Source of the DNA: Pseudomonas sp. GOM7
Lineage (GTDB): Bacteria > Pseudomonadota > Gammaproteobacteria > Pseudomonadales > Pseudomonadaceae
NCBI RefSeq assembly: GCF_026723825.1
Contig: NZ_CP113519.1
Location: forward strand, 1,612,001 to 1,676,000
Length of the DNA stretch: 64,000 bases
Direction: 5' to 3'
Positions within the stretch are counted from its first letter, which is position 1. Each line of letters starts with the position of its first letter. Position numbers and translations under genes: made by a program. This document shows positions 1-9,710 of this stretch, in pieces. The notes under the pieces are model-generated. The model was not told the origin of the DNA, ran no database searches, and worked only from the letters and a program-made list of their open reading frames with translations.

Positions 1-34
1 GAAGACGTTTCCACGCTCTGAAGGCAATGCCACG

Positions 35-58
35 AGGCCCGTCGATGACGGGCCTTTT
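35..58 (+). terminator. Intrinsic terminator of an upstream off-window gene
   Basis: A perfect 9-bp stem (35-43 with 47-55) closes a GAT loop and runs into TTTT on the plus strand. It would end a plus-strand gene lying left of the window, converging on the minus-strand acetyltransferase gene. Confidence 0.7.
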
Positions 59-84
59 CGTTTGTGCCGGTATTGTTCGTCAGC

Positions 85-705
85 TCAAGCCGGCGAGCGT
101 CCATCCACCTCGGTTATCGGGCGGATCACCCGGCACGGATTACCAGCGGCGAGCACGCCTGGAGGGATCGAACGATTCACCACACTGCCGGCACCGATCA
201 CGCTGCCATCGCCAATCGTCACCCCCGGTAGGATAGAGGCGCCGGCCCCGACCCAGACGTCGTTGCCAATGGTCACTGGCCACGCATATTCGAGCCCGGC
301 GTTGCGCCGCTGTACATCCAGCGGATGCCCGGCAGTGTAGATGCCGACATTGGGGGCGATGAACACGTTGTTGCCGATGTTCACGCTGGCGCAGTCGAGG
401 ATGACGAGGTTGACGTTGGCGTAGAAGTGCTGGCCGATGTGGATGTTGTGGCCGTAGTCGCAGTGGAAGGGGCCTTCGATGGTGAAGCCCTCGCCGATGC
501 TGGCGATGATCCCCCGCAGTTGCGCCTCGCGGCTGTGCCTTTCGCTCGGGCAGGTGGCGTTCAGCTTGAACAGCTTGATCTTGGTGCGCAGCCGTTGCGC
601 AAGCAACTCAGGGGCGTTGTTAGCATCGTAGAGCAGGCCGGCTGCGGCTTTCTCGGCTTCGTTCATGGGCGTCGCTCTGGATGGGGTGGCCGCCTGTTTG
701 ACCAC
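85..705 (-). CDS. Sugar O-acetyltransferase (NodL/LacA/Maa family)
   Basis: A predicted cytoplasmic acetyl-CoA-dependent O-acetyltransferase of the left-handed beta-helix (hexapeptide repeat) superfamily. Residues about 14-65 match the N-terminal maltose-acetyltransferase (Mac) domain, followed by hexapeptide repeats and the conserved TAGHPLD segment whose His (about residue 127) is the family's catalytic base. The C-terminal AAGNPCRVIR motif is also typical. The GTG start at 705 has AAAGG just upstream; an ATG at 666 gives the more usual N-terminus (MNEAEKAA) but a weaker ribosome site. The gene lies 8 nt after the small unknown gene, so it probably ends a dapE-rlmA operon. The actual acceptor sugar cannot be told from sequence. 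Confidence 0.85.
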   Translation of the reverse strand: MVKQAATPSRATPMNEAEKAAAGLLYDANNAPELLAQRLRTKIKLFKLNATCPSERHSREAQLRGIIASIGEGFTIEGPFHCDYGHNIHIGQHFYANVNLVILDCASVNIGNNVFIAPNVGIYTAGHPLDVQRRNAGLEYAWPVTIGNDVWVGAGASILPGVTIGDGSVIGAGSVVNRSIPPGVLAAGNPCRVIRPITEVDGRSPA

Positions 706-713
706 GCGACCTT

Positions 714-1085
714 TCAGTCCGTGCGCCAGATGATTTCGCTTTCGCCGTCGGCATCCACCTTGATCCAGCGGTCGGCTTGCTCGTCGCTTTCATCCTCGAC
801 CCAAGTGCCCGGTGCGCAGCGGATCTGCACGCCGAGCGCGGCATGGGCGGCGCGGGCGCAGGCCAGGTCGTCGGCCCAGGGCGTGGCGTCGCTTTCCAGG
901 TACAGGCTGTGCCATTTGCCCACGGCCTTGGGCAGCCAGGTCACCGGCACCCCGCCGGCCTGGCACTTGAAGGTCTGACCCTTCTGCTGCCAGTCGCTGC
1001 AGGGGCCGAGGACCTCGCCCAGCCACTGCGCCACAGCGTCGCGTTCGGCGTCTTTCAGGTAGATCTCGATATCGGGTTGGCGCAT
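714..1085 (-). CDS. Conserved hypothetical protein downstream of rlmA
   Basis: A 123-residue acidic soluble protein without signal peptide or membrane segment. I do not recognise a catalytic motif. It is Trp-rich (WLGEVLG, CSDWQQKG, WHSLYLES) and has a two-Cys pattern, but no clear metal site. Its position directly after rlmA (5 nt gap) resembles an equivalent unknown gene beside rlmA and dapE in other Pseudomonas, so it is a real conserved gene and probably co-transcribed. The function is unknown. Confidence 0.75.
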   Translation of the reverse strand: MRQPDIEIYLKDAERDAVAQWLGEVLGPCSDWQQKGQTFKCQAGGVPVTWLPKAVGKWHSLYLESDATPWADDLACARAAHAALGVQIRCAPGTWVEDESDEQADRWIKVDADGESEIIWRTD

Positions 1086-1090
1086 GACGG

Positions 1091-3102
<2,012 letters not shown>

Positions 3103-3130
3103 CTACCCAGCCACCGGCTGTCTGTCGGGC

Positions 3131-3159
3131 TTGGGCGGGGGCGGTGCTGTCCCTATAAT
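3131..3159 (+). promoter_or_regulatory. Sigma-70 promoter of tcdA
   Basis: A -35 TTGGGC (3131-3136), a 17-nt spacer and a consensus -10 TATAAT (3154-3159) lie 25 nt before the tcdA start. They sit in the 142-nt region shared with divergent dapE. Inference from consensus match and spacing only. Confidence 0.7.
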
Positions 3160-3184
3160 GCGCGCCTTCCTGCAGGGGGGTGAG

Positions 3185-3994
3185 ATGAACACAGACGATC
3201 AACGATTCGGCGGCATAGCCCGGCTCTACGGCCAGGAGGGCTATCAGCGCCTGGCAGCGGCGCACGTGGCGGTGGTCGGCATCGGCGGTGTCGGCTCCTG
3301 GGTGGCCGAAGCCCTGGCGCGCTCGGGTGTGGGCGAGATTTCCCTGTTCGACCTCGATGACGTCTGCATCACCAACACCAACCGGCAGATCCAGGCGCTC
3401 GACGGCGCCGTGGGCAAGGCCAAGGTCGAGGTGATGGCCGAGCGCATCCGTGCCATCAATCCAGCCTGCGTGGTGCATGCGGTGGCCGATTTCGTCACCC
3501 GTGAGACCATGGCCGAGTACATCACCGAACAGCTCGACGGGGTGATCGACTGCATCGACAGCGTGCCGGCCAAGGCCGCGCTGATCGCCTGGTGCAAGCG
3601 GCGCAAGATCCAGATCGTCACCACCGGTGGCGCGGGTGGGCAGATCGATCCGACCCAGGTGCAGGTGGCCGACCTGAACAAGACCTTCAACGACCCGCTG
3701 GCGGCCAAGGTGCGCTCGTTGTTGCGCCGCGACTATGGCTTCTCGCGCACGCCGGGGCGCAACTACAGCGTGCCCTGTGTGTTCTCCACCGAGCAACTGC
3801 GCTACCCCAAGCCCGACGGCAGCGTGTGCCAGGCCAAGGGTTTCGTCGGCGAGGGCGTGCGCCTCGACTGTGCCGGTGGTTTCGGTGCGGTGATGATGGT
3901 CACCACAACTTTCGCCATGGCGGCAACGGCCAAGCTGGTGGATAAACTGGTGGCGGGTGCGCGACGACCTGCCGAGCGACTGCGCACTCGATGA
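3185..3994 (+). CDS. tcdA: tRNA threonylcarbamoyladenosine dehydratase
   Basis: TcdA (CsdL) uses ATP to cyclise the t6A modification at position 37 of ANN-decoding tRNAs to ct6A. It is an E1-like ThiF/MoeB-fold protein: the nucleotide-binding GIGGVGS lies at residues 32-38, followed by the DVCITNTNRQ segment and paired cysteines later in the chain. The ATG at 3185 follows a strong AGGGGGGTGAG ribosome site; an in-frame start 54 nt earlier overlaps the promoter and is rejected. The enzyme works with the CsdA-CsdE sulfur pair, encoded 2.5 kb away but separated by two other genes and a large repeat. Confidence 0.93.
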   Translation: MNTDDQRFGGIARLYGQEGYQRLAAAHVAVVGIGGVGSWVAEALARSGVGEISLFDLDDVCITNTNRQIQALDGAVGKAKVEVMAERIRAINPACVVHAVADFVTRETMAEYITEQLDGVIDCIDSVPAKAALIAWCKRRKIQIVTTGGAGGQIDPTQVQVADLNKTFNDPLAAKVRSLLRRDYGFSRTPGRNYSVPCVFSTEQLRYPKPDGSVCQAKGFVGEGVRLDCAGGFGAVMMVTTTFAMAATAKLVDKLVAGARRPAERLRTR

Positions 3995-3998
3995 TCTG

Positions 3999-4018
3999 GG
4001 CTGGCGGCCACGCCAGCC
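3999..4018 (+). terminator. Possible weak terminator after tcdA
   Basis: A perfect 8-bp stem (3999-4006 with 4011-4018) closes a GCCA loop just after the tcdA stop. It is followed only by ATTTC, so termination would be weak. Confidence 0.35.
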
Positions 4019-4093
4019 ATTTCGGTGCAACGGTATGCGCTGATGATGCAACGGGCTGGAGGGGTTCGACTGTTGCTCGCATCGAGGTGAGCC

Positions 4094-4942
4094 GTGCCGT
4101 ACGGGTTATTGCATGTTTGCAGAGCGCGTCAGTGGAAATGCCTATCCGCTGTTTTCCTGACCTCATCCCTGGCCCTGGGGCTGTTGACGCCTGCACAGGG
4201 CGAGTTGAAAGCGCTGCGCATCGGCACGGGGGACTGGGTGCCTTATGTCGAGCAGGCGCGCAGCGACGGCGGAGTGCTGGCGCGGCTGATCCGCGCGGTG
4301 TTCGCCGAGTCGGGCTACGTGGTCGGGTTCGTTTTCCATCCCTGGGATCGCAACCTGCTGATGCTGCGAAAAGGGGAGCTGCATGCCGTCATGCCCTACA
4401 ACTGCAGTGTGGATCGGCTCGAATCCGCCGTCTGCAGCGACCCATTGGTGCGTGGCGAGGTGGTGTTCTTCCATCGTCGCGACCTGGCGTTCGACTGGCA
4501 CGGCATCGATGATCTGAAGGGCTATCGGATTGGCACGACGCTGGGCTACTCCTATGGCCTGGCGTTCGACAGGGCGGTTGTGCAGGGACGTTTGCAGACC
4601 GAGCGAAGTGGTAAGGAGTACACTGGCTTTCGCTTGCTGGAGCTCAAACGCATCGACCTGTTTCCGCAGAATCGCGCCGTCGGTTATGCCATGCTGCGCC
4701 GCCAGCCACCTGAACTGGGGGCTGCGGCGATCACCCATCATCCGCGCCCTTTGAACCTGGAGCCCTTGCATCTGCTGTTTCGCAAGGATGATCCGCAGAG
4801 TGCGCAGTTGCTGCGTCAGTTTAACGACGGCCTGCGTCGCTTCGCCGAGCGCGGAGACCTGCTGCGCCTGCAGCAGGCGCTCGATAATGGCAATGCCGAC
4901 GACTGGCAGCCCAGCGGGCCGATCCAGGCCGCGCGGGACTGA
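4094..4942 (+). CDS. Periplasmic substrate-binding protein (family 3-like)
   Basis: A 282-residue secreted protein with a basic N-terminus, hydrophobic core and likely signal cleavage after the AQG that precedes ELKALRIG. The mature part resembles bacterial extracellular solute-binding proteins of the polar-amino-acid type: a LRIGTGDWVPY opening strand, then a HAVMPYNCSVDR segment. It stands alone without permease or ATPase genes, so it could serve a distant transporter or act as a sensory binding protein. The GTG start at 4094 is chosen because GAGGTGA lies just upstream. It is absent from the conserved gene order as I recall it, so it may be accessory. Ligand unknown. Confidence 0.75.
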   Translation: MPYGLLHVCRARQWKCLSAVFLTSSLALGLLTPAQGELKALRIGTGDWVPYVEQARSDGGVLARLIRAVFAESGYVVGFVFHPWDRNLLMLRKGELHAVMPYNCSVDRLESAVCSDPLVRGEVVFFHRRDLAFDWHGIDDLKGYRIGTTLGYSYGLAFDRAVVQGRLQTERSGKEYTGFRLLELKRIDLFPQNRAVGYAMLRRQPPELGAAAITHHPRPLNLEPLHLLFRKDDPQSAQLLRQFNDGLRRFAERGDLLRLQQALDNGNADDWQPSGPIQAARD

Positions 4943-4971
4943 GGCAGCTCATCGAATCATGGAGACTCTGG

Positions 4972-5439
4972 ATGCTCAACAACGATGTACTGCGCAGCCT
5001 GCGCTATCTGCTGGATGTCAGCGACGCCAGGCTCGAGGCGTTCTGCCATCTGGCGGACTACCCGGTGGAGCCGGGGCTGATCTCTGCCTGCCTGTTGCGC
5101 GAAGAAGAGGCGGGCTACCGAGCCTGCCCGGACGTGCTGTTGGCCCATGTGCTCGAAGGGCTGGTGTTCTACAAGCGTGGCAAGGACGACAGCCGGCCGC
5201 GCTTGCCGGTGGAAAAGCGCCTGAGCAACAACCTCATCCTGAAGAAGCTGCGGGTGGCCTTCGAGCTGCGTGACGACGACATCCAGGCGATCCTGCAGTC
5301 GGCGGATCTGCCGATGACCAAGGCCGAGCTGGGCGCCTTGTTCCGTGCACCGGGGCACAAACACTACCGCGAGTGCGGTGATCAGATATTGCGCAACTTC
5401 CTGCGTGGGTTGACGTTGCGTGAGCGTGGCGCTGTGTAG
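4972..5439 (+). CDS. DUF1456 family protein (YehS-like)
   Basis: A 155-residue cytoplasmic protein made of two similar halves. Each begins with an NN-(D/L)-(V/I)-L-(R/K) helix and ends with a basic LRERG or YKRG motif, which is the tandem DUF1456 architecture of E. coli YehS. The family's function is not established. The start has GGAG 8 nt upstream. It lies 29 nt after the binding-protein gene and may be co-transcribed. The first large structured repeat begins about 60 nt downstream. Confidence 0.85.
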   Translation: MLNNDVLRSLRYLLDVSDARLEAFCHLADYPVEPGLISACLLREEEAGYRACPDVLLAHVLEGLVFYKRGKDDSRPRLPVEKRLSNNLILKKLRVAFELRDDDIQAILQSADLPMTKAELGALFRAPGHKHYRECGDQILRNFLRGLTLRERGAV

Positions 5440-5498
5440 CGCGGCTGCCGTTCGGGTTTTAGCAGGCGGTTGAAATACGGTTCTTCGCGGAATCTCTT

Positions 5499-6380
5499 GA
5501 TATCGGACTGGCAAGTTTGTGTTGGTTGTTCTTATGCCTGTTCCGAATTGCCGCGTTTTTGTTGATGTCTCTGGTTTCGCCCTCCCGGGCGAGTCACTTT
5601 TGCCCGGATGGCCGGCCCGACAAAAGTAACCAAAACCTCCGCCCTTTCATCCGGCCCTGGCTGCGCCAGGGTTCGCTCACTCCATCGCCGTTCCAGAGGC
5701 CCGCCGCGGTGGGCCATCCATGGCCCATCGCGGCTCTCGGCTTTGGCATCCTGCGTCGCTCTACCTCCTGCATCCATGCAGTCGTCGCGACATCCATGTC
5801 GCTCAACCTCTTCCACGACGATTGCGTTCGCCCTCCTGGGCGGGCTCTGCACGCGCCTGAACCTGCGGTAACCCAGAATTAGCGTGGAGTGCTTGAACAT
5901 GGGTCAGCCTTAGGGCTGACTGAGAAGCCGGCTATACGCCGGCAAACTGAAACTACTCGAATGAAAGTTTTGGTTTAACCCGACAGCCAATCGTGGCTTC
6001 ACCGTTACCAGAACACTCAGGGATGCCCGGAACCGATGTACGTTCAGGCGCGCAAATGCCCCCTTCAGGAGGCCGAACGCAGGCATTGTGCAGGGGGCGA
6101 GTGGCATGGATGCCACGAGAGGCGTAATGGGCCATGGATGGCCCATGTACGCCGACCCCGGAGCAATGCCGGAGTGAGGGAAGTCGAGCGAAGCATGACG
6201 GGGACGCCTAGTTCCGGATGGCGGGGGTGCGTTTCTTTTGCTTACTTTTCTTTGCGCAGTTCAAAGAAAAGTGAGTCGCCTGAGGGGGCGAAACCCGGAA
6301 TACCTGAAAACACCCAAAGCGGCGTCCAGAACACCAACACGGGCCAACAAGACAACACACAAACTTGCCAGTCCGATATC
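5499..6380. repeat. Large near-palindromic structured repeat, copy 1
   Basis: This fills most of the 1-kb gap between the DUF1456 gene and csdE. It starts with GATATCGGACTGGCAAGTTT and ends with the inverse (to GATATC at 6380). Both arms contain related blocks in inverted order: a TTTCGCC...GGCGA box (5574-5602 and 6267-6294), an ACTTTT hairpin (5596-5627 and 6244-6272), a GGGCCAT hairpin (5710-5727 and 6127-6146) and a CAT-CC/GG-ATG hairpin (5787-5802 and 6101-6116). The centre has GTCAGCC/GGCTGAC (5903-5920) and GCCGGC stems. Small open frames inside are not conserved intact between copies, so I treat it as non-coding. Outer similarity to other copies extends to about 5479 and 6407. Confidence 0.85.
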
Positions 6381-6457
6381 ACCCAAGCATTCCCCTGAAA
6401 TGCGATGCCCCTTAGAAAACTAGGCGGCGCAAGAGGCCAAAGCCGAGGCGTTTTTTG

Positions 6458-6862
6458 TTAGCCCAACAGCTCACGCATTCGCAACAACACGGCATTGAGG
6501 CCGTTGCTGCGCGAGGGCGATAGCTGGCGTTGCAGGCCCAACTGGGCGAACCAGTCGGCCAGGTCGAGCCTGGCCAACTCGTCAGCGTTCAACCCTTCGA
6601 CCCGCACCAGCAGCACGGCAAGCAGGCCGCGCAGCAGGCGGGCATCACTGGCAGCGCGGAAATGCCAGGCGCCATCACGCTGCTCGGCCACCAGCCAGAC
6701 CAGACTTTCGCAGCCATGTACGCGGTTGTGCTCCTGGCGTTGGGCCTCGTCCAGCGGCTCCAGGTGCTCGCCCCATTGCATCAGCAGGCGCGCGCGCTGT
6801 TCCCAGCCAGTACAGGCGGCAAAGGCGTCCAGGGCTCGTTGGGCGCCAGGTGGCAGCTTCAT
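6458..6862 (-). CDS. csdE: Cysteine desulfurase sulfur acceptor (SufE family)
   Basis: A 134-residue SufE-fold protein that takes persulfide sulfur from the desulfurase CsdA onto C51 in the conserved HGCES loop. Its start overlaps the csdA stop by ATGA, so the two are translationally coupled. Pairing with a CsdA-type desulfurase and nearby tcdA favours the CsdE role in tRNA ct6A formation over a Suf Fe-S assembly role, although this is inference from context. Confidence 0.88.
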   Translation of the reverse strand: MKLPPGAQRALDAFAACTGWEQRARLLMQWGEHLEPLDEAQRQEHNRVHGCESLVWLVAEQRDGAWHFRAASDARLLRGLLAVLLVRVEGLNADELARLDLADWFAQLGLQRQLSPSRSNGLNAVLLRMRELLG

Positions 6863-8064
6863 CGCAGCAGCTCCAGGGCCTTGTCCAGCGCAACGAAGAA
6901 ACGCTGCAGGTCGGCACCGTCGTTGTACAGGCCGAGCGACACGCGGGTCGCACCGGCCAGGCCAAGACGCTTCATCAGCGGCATGGCGCAGTGGTGTCCG
7001 GTGCGCACGGCGATGCCCTGTTCGCTGAGCAGATGGGCCAGGTCGGCGTTGTGCACGCCTTCGACCTGGAAGCAGGCCAGTGCCAGTTGCGGTTCGCCCA
7101 GCAGGCGCACACCGGCGCGGGCTTGCAGGCCGGCCAGCAGTTCGCCGTGCAAGGCCGCTTCATGGGCGGCCACGGCGGCCTGATCCAGCCCGTTCAGCCA
7201 GTCCAGCGCGGCGCCCAGGGCAATCACCGCGGAAACCGCCGGCGTGCCGGCCTCGAAACCCAGCGGGGCGGGGCGAAAGCGGGCGTCGTGGTAGTCGGCG
7301 TCCTGCAGCATTTCGCCACCGAACTGCCAATGCTGCAGTTTCGCCAGCGCTTCGCCACGGGCATAGAGCAGGCCGACGCCATCCGGGCCGTAGAGCTTGT
7401 GCGCCGAGCAGACGTAGAAGTCGCAACCCAGCGCCTGCATGTCCGGCCTGGTATGCACGGCGCCCTGGGCGCCGTCGATGACAGTCAGGGCGCTGTGGGC
7501 CTTGGCCAGAGCCAGCAACTCAGTGAGCGGCTGCCAGCGGCCGAGCACGTTGGAAAGCTGCGAGACCGCCAGCAGGCGCGTGCGCGGGCCGATCAGGCGA
7601 GCGGCTTCGCCCAGGTCGATACCGCCTGCCGCATCCAACGGCAACACCACCAGCTCCAGGCCCCGACGCTTGGCAAGCTGCTGCCAGGGCAGCAGGTTGG
7701 CGTGGTGCTCGGCGGCGCTGATGACGATTTGCCCGCCAGGCTGCAGCAGGTGCTCCAGGCCGTAGGCCAGCAGGTTGAGCGATTCGGTGCTGCCACGGGT
7801 GAAGACGATCTCGTCACTGCTCTGCGCGTTCAGCCACTGCGCGGCCTTGCTGCGTGTGGCCTCGAAGGCGCGGGTGGCGCGTTCGCCTGGCAGGTGCTGG
7901 GCGCGATGCACGTTGGCTACGCCGCCGGCCAGGTAGGCGAGCAGCGCATCCAGAACCGCCTGCGGTTTCTGTGCGGTGGCGGCGCTGTCCAGGTAGGTGT
8001 GGCCGTCGGCTTCGAGGGCAAGAATGCCGGGGAATTCGGCGCGCCAGGGGGAATTCAGAGCCAT
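6859..8064 (-). CDS. csdA: Cysteine desulfurase, CsdA type
   Basis: A PLP-dependent class V aminotransferase-fold enzyme converting cysteine to alanine and enzyme-bound persulfide. The protein (401 aa) shows the PLP lysine K223 in SAHKLYGPDG, H120 in AEHHANLLPW, and the persulfide-forming C359 in RTGHHCAMP. I start at ATG 8064; a TTG three codons upstream lies inside an intergenic repeat. The gene follows dapD (74 nt gap) on the same strand, as in other Pseudomonas, and leads into csdE. Confidence 0.92.
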   Translation of the reverse strand: MALNSPWRAEFPGILALEADGHTYLDSAATAQKPQAVLDALLAYLAGGVANVHRAQHLPGERATRAFEATRSKAAQWLNAQSSDEIVFTRGSTESLNLLAYGLEHLLQPGGQIVISAAEHHANLLPWQQLAKRRGLELVVLPLDAAGGIDLGEAARLIGPRTRLLAVSQLSNVLGRWQPLTELLALAKAHSALTVIDGAQGAVHTRPDMQALGCDFYVCSAHKLYGPDGVGLLYARGEALAKLQHWQFGGEMLQDADYHDARFRPAPLGFEAGTPAVSAVIALGAALDWLNGLDQAAVAAHEAALHGELLAGLQARAGVRLLGEPQLALACFQVEGVHNADLAHLLSEQGIAVRTGHHCAMPLMKRLGLAGATRVSLGLYNDGADLQRFFVALDKALELLR

Positions 8065-8066
8065 GA

Positions 8067-8130
8067 GCTTCAAGCCGCAAGCTGCAAGTTGGAGCCGCAG
8101 AGCTTGCGGCTTGTAGCTTGCAGCTTGGCG
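8067..8130. repeat. Short inverted repeat of the AAGCTGCAAGC family (copy a)
   Basis: The dapD-csdA gap consists almost wholly of two opposed runs of CAAGCCGCAAGCTGCAAG and CTTGCGGCTTGTAGCTTGCAG, which can fold into a long stem. Related copies occur at 19449-19507, 34140-34265 and 49249-49276. It abuts the csdA start codon. Confidence 0.7.
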
Positions 8131-8137
8131 CTGCCTC

Positions 8138-9172
8138 TTAGTTGTGAGCGTGCAGGGCTTCGTTCAGCTCGATGGCCGACTTGTGGGTCTTGCACTCCAC
8201 GGCGCCGGTCTGCGAGTTGCGACGGAACAGCAGGTCGGGCTGGCCGGCCAGGTCGCGGGCCTTGAGCACTTTCACCAGCTCGTTGTTCTCGTCGAGCAGG
8301 TTCACCTTGGTGCCGGCGGTGATGTACAGGCCGGCTTCGACGGTGTTGCGGTCGCCCAGGGGGATGCCGATACCGGCGTTGGCGCCGATCAGGCAGCCTT
8401 CGCCGACGCTGATGACGATGTTGCCGCCGCCGGACAGGGTGCCCATGGTGGAGCAGCCGCCACCCAGATCCGAGCCTTTGCCGACGAATACGCCCGCAGA
8501 CACGCGGCCTTCGATCATGCCTGGGCCTTCGGTGCCGGCGTTGAAGTTGACGAAGCCCTCGTGCATCACCGTGGTGCCTTCACCGACGTAGGCGCCCAGG
8601 CGCACGCGGGCGCTGTCGGCGATACGCACGCCGGCCGGTACCACGTAGTCGGTCATTTTCGGGAACTTGTCCACCGAGAACACTTCCAGCAGTTCGCCTT
8701 TCAGGCGTGCTTCCAGTTGACGTTCGGCCAGTTCGGCGAGGTCGACGGCGCCCTGGCTGGTCCAGGCGACGTTGGGCAGCAGCGGGAAAATGCCGGACAG
8801 GTTCAGGCCATGGGGCTTGACCAGGCGGTGCGACAGCAGGTGCAGCTTGAGGTAGGCCTCGGGGGTGCTGCTCGGCGCGCTGTCTTCGGCCAGGAAGGTG
8901 GCCACCAGCGGGTTGCTGCTCTCGGCCAGGCGGGTCAGCAGGGCGGCCTGGGCAGTATCGATGCCCTTGAGCGCTTCGGCCAGGTCACGGGCCTGGGCGT
9001 GGCTGAAGGTGATGGCCTGGTTGCCACCCTGGTAATCCAGGATCTCGGCGGCTTTGGCCACCAGATCGGCTGCCGGGTTGAGCAGCGGTTGCGCGTAGAA
9101 GACTTCCAGCCAGTTGCCCTGACGGTTCTGGGTGCCGACGCCGAAGGCGATGCTGAAGAGGGTGGTGGTCAT
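8138..9172 (-). CDS. dapD: Tetrahydrodipicolinate N-succinyltransferase
   Basis: DapD transfers succinyl from succinyl-CoA to tetrahydrodipicolinate, the first step of the succinylase branch of lysine synthesis. The 344-residue protein is of the longer DapD type found in Pseudomonas, with an N-terminal helical region and a C-terminal left-handed beta-helix (hexapeptide repeats from about residue 190, including GAYVGEGTTVMHEGFVNFN and GKGSDLGGGCSTMGTLSGG). The ATG at 9172 gives the known MTTTLFSIAFGVG start. Confidence 0.95.
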   Translation of the reverse strand: MTTTLFSIAFGVGTQNRQGNWLEVFYAQPLLNPAADLVAKAAEILDYQGGNQAITFSHAQARDLAEALKGIDTAQAALLTRLAESSNPLVATFLAEDSAPSSTPEAYLKLHLLSHRLVKPHGLNLSGIFPLLPNVAWTSQGAVDLAELAERQLEARLKGELLEVFSVDKFPKMTDYVVPAGVRIADSARVRLGAYVGEGTTVMHEGFVNFNAGTEGPGMIEGRVSAGVFVGKGSDLGGGCSTMGTLSGGGNIVISVGEGCLIGANAGIGIPLGDRNTVEAGLYITAGTKVNLLDENNELVKVLKARDLAGQPDLLFRRNSQTGAVECKTHKSAIELNEALHAHN

Positions 9173-9209
9173 CGATGAGGTTCCTTGCAACAAATTCGGG
9201 TGAGAGTGA

Positions 9210-9557
9210 TCAGGCCAACGCAGCTTGGTAGGTGTCCGGCTTGAAGCCGACCAGGGTCTTGTCGCCCAGGTCGAGCACCGGGCGTTTGATCATCGAAGGC
9301 TGGGCCAGCATCAGGTCGATGGCCTTGGCCTGGTCGAGATCGGCTTTCTGCGCGTCATCCAGTTTGCGGAAGGTGGTGCCGGCACGGTTGAGGACGATCT
9401 GCCAGCCATGCTCGTCGCACCATTTCTCCAGGCTCGCACGGTCGATGCCGGCGCTCTTGTAGTCGTGAAAGGCATAGTCGACGCCATGCTCGTCGAGCCA
9501 GGTTCTGGCCTTCTTCATGGTGTCGCAAGCCTTGATGCCATACAGGACGTAACTCAT
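9210..9557 (-). CDS. ArsC/Spx-family reductase (YffB-like)
   Basis: A 115-residue thioredoxin-fold protein of the ArsC family. C11 lies in KACDTMKKAR, as in YffB-type proteins, and the KRPVLDLGDKTLVGF C-terminus is typical. Proteins of this subfamily are not proven arsenate reductases; glutathione-dependent thiol reduction has been proposed. It lies 37 nt upstream of dapD on the same strand, so it probably heads this dapD-csdA-csdE transcript. Start at ATG 9557. Confidence 0.88.
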   Translation of the reverse strand: MSYVLYGIKACDTMKKARTWLDEHGVDYAFHDYKSAGIDRASLEKWCDEHGWQIVLNRAGTTFRKLDDAQKADLDQAKAIDLMLAQPSMIKRPVLDLGDKTLVGFKPDTYQAALA

Positions 9558-9710
9558 GGTCTTCCTCTGATGAGTGGCGTGCCGGGATGTCCGGAAAAAA
9601 TGGCCGGCTATTATGCCATGGCTGGTGTGGGCGTGGCGGGCACTGTCGCAGGGATGTGTTACAGCGCTAGAATCAGCGTCACGCACTCACTCCCGCCGGT
9701 TTTCTCCCTC

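Noticed and set aside
4010..4090. A GGTTCGACT sequence resembling a tRNA T-loop
   Set aside because: No acceptor, D-arm or anticodon stems can be formed around it.
5532..5900. Small open frames inside repeat copies (for example a frame starting MFKHSTLILGY, seen also in copies 2 and 3)
   Set aside because: The frame is shifted or truncated in copy 2, and the paired stem changes constrain DNA or RNA structure rather than codons. I consider these spurious, although a translation test would settle it.
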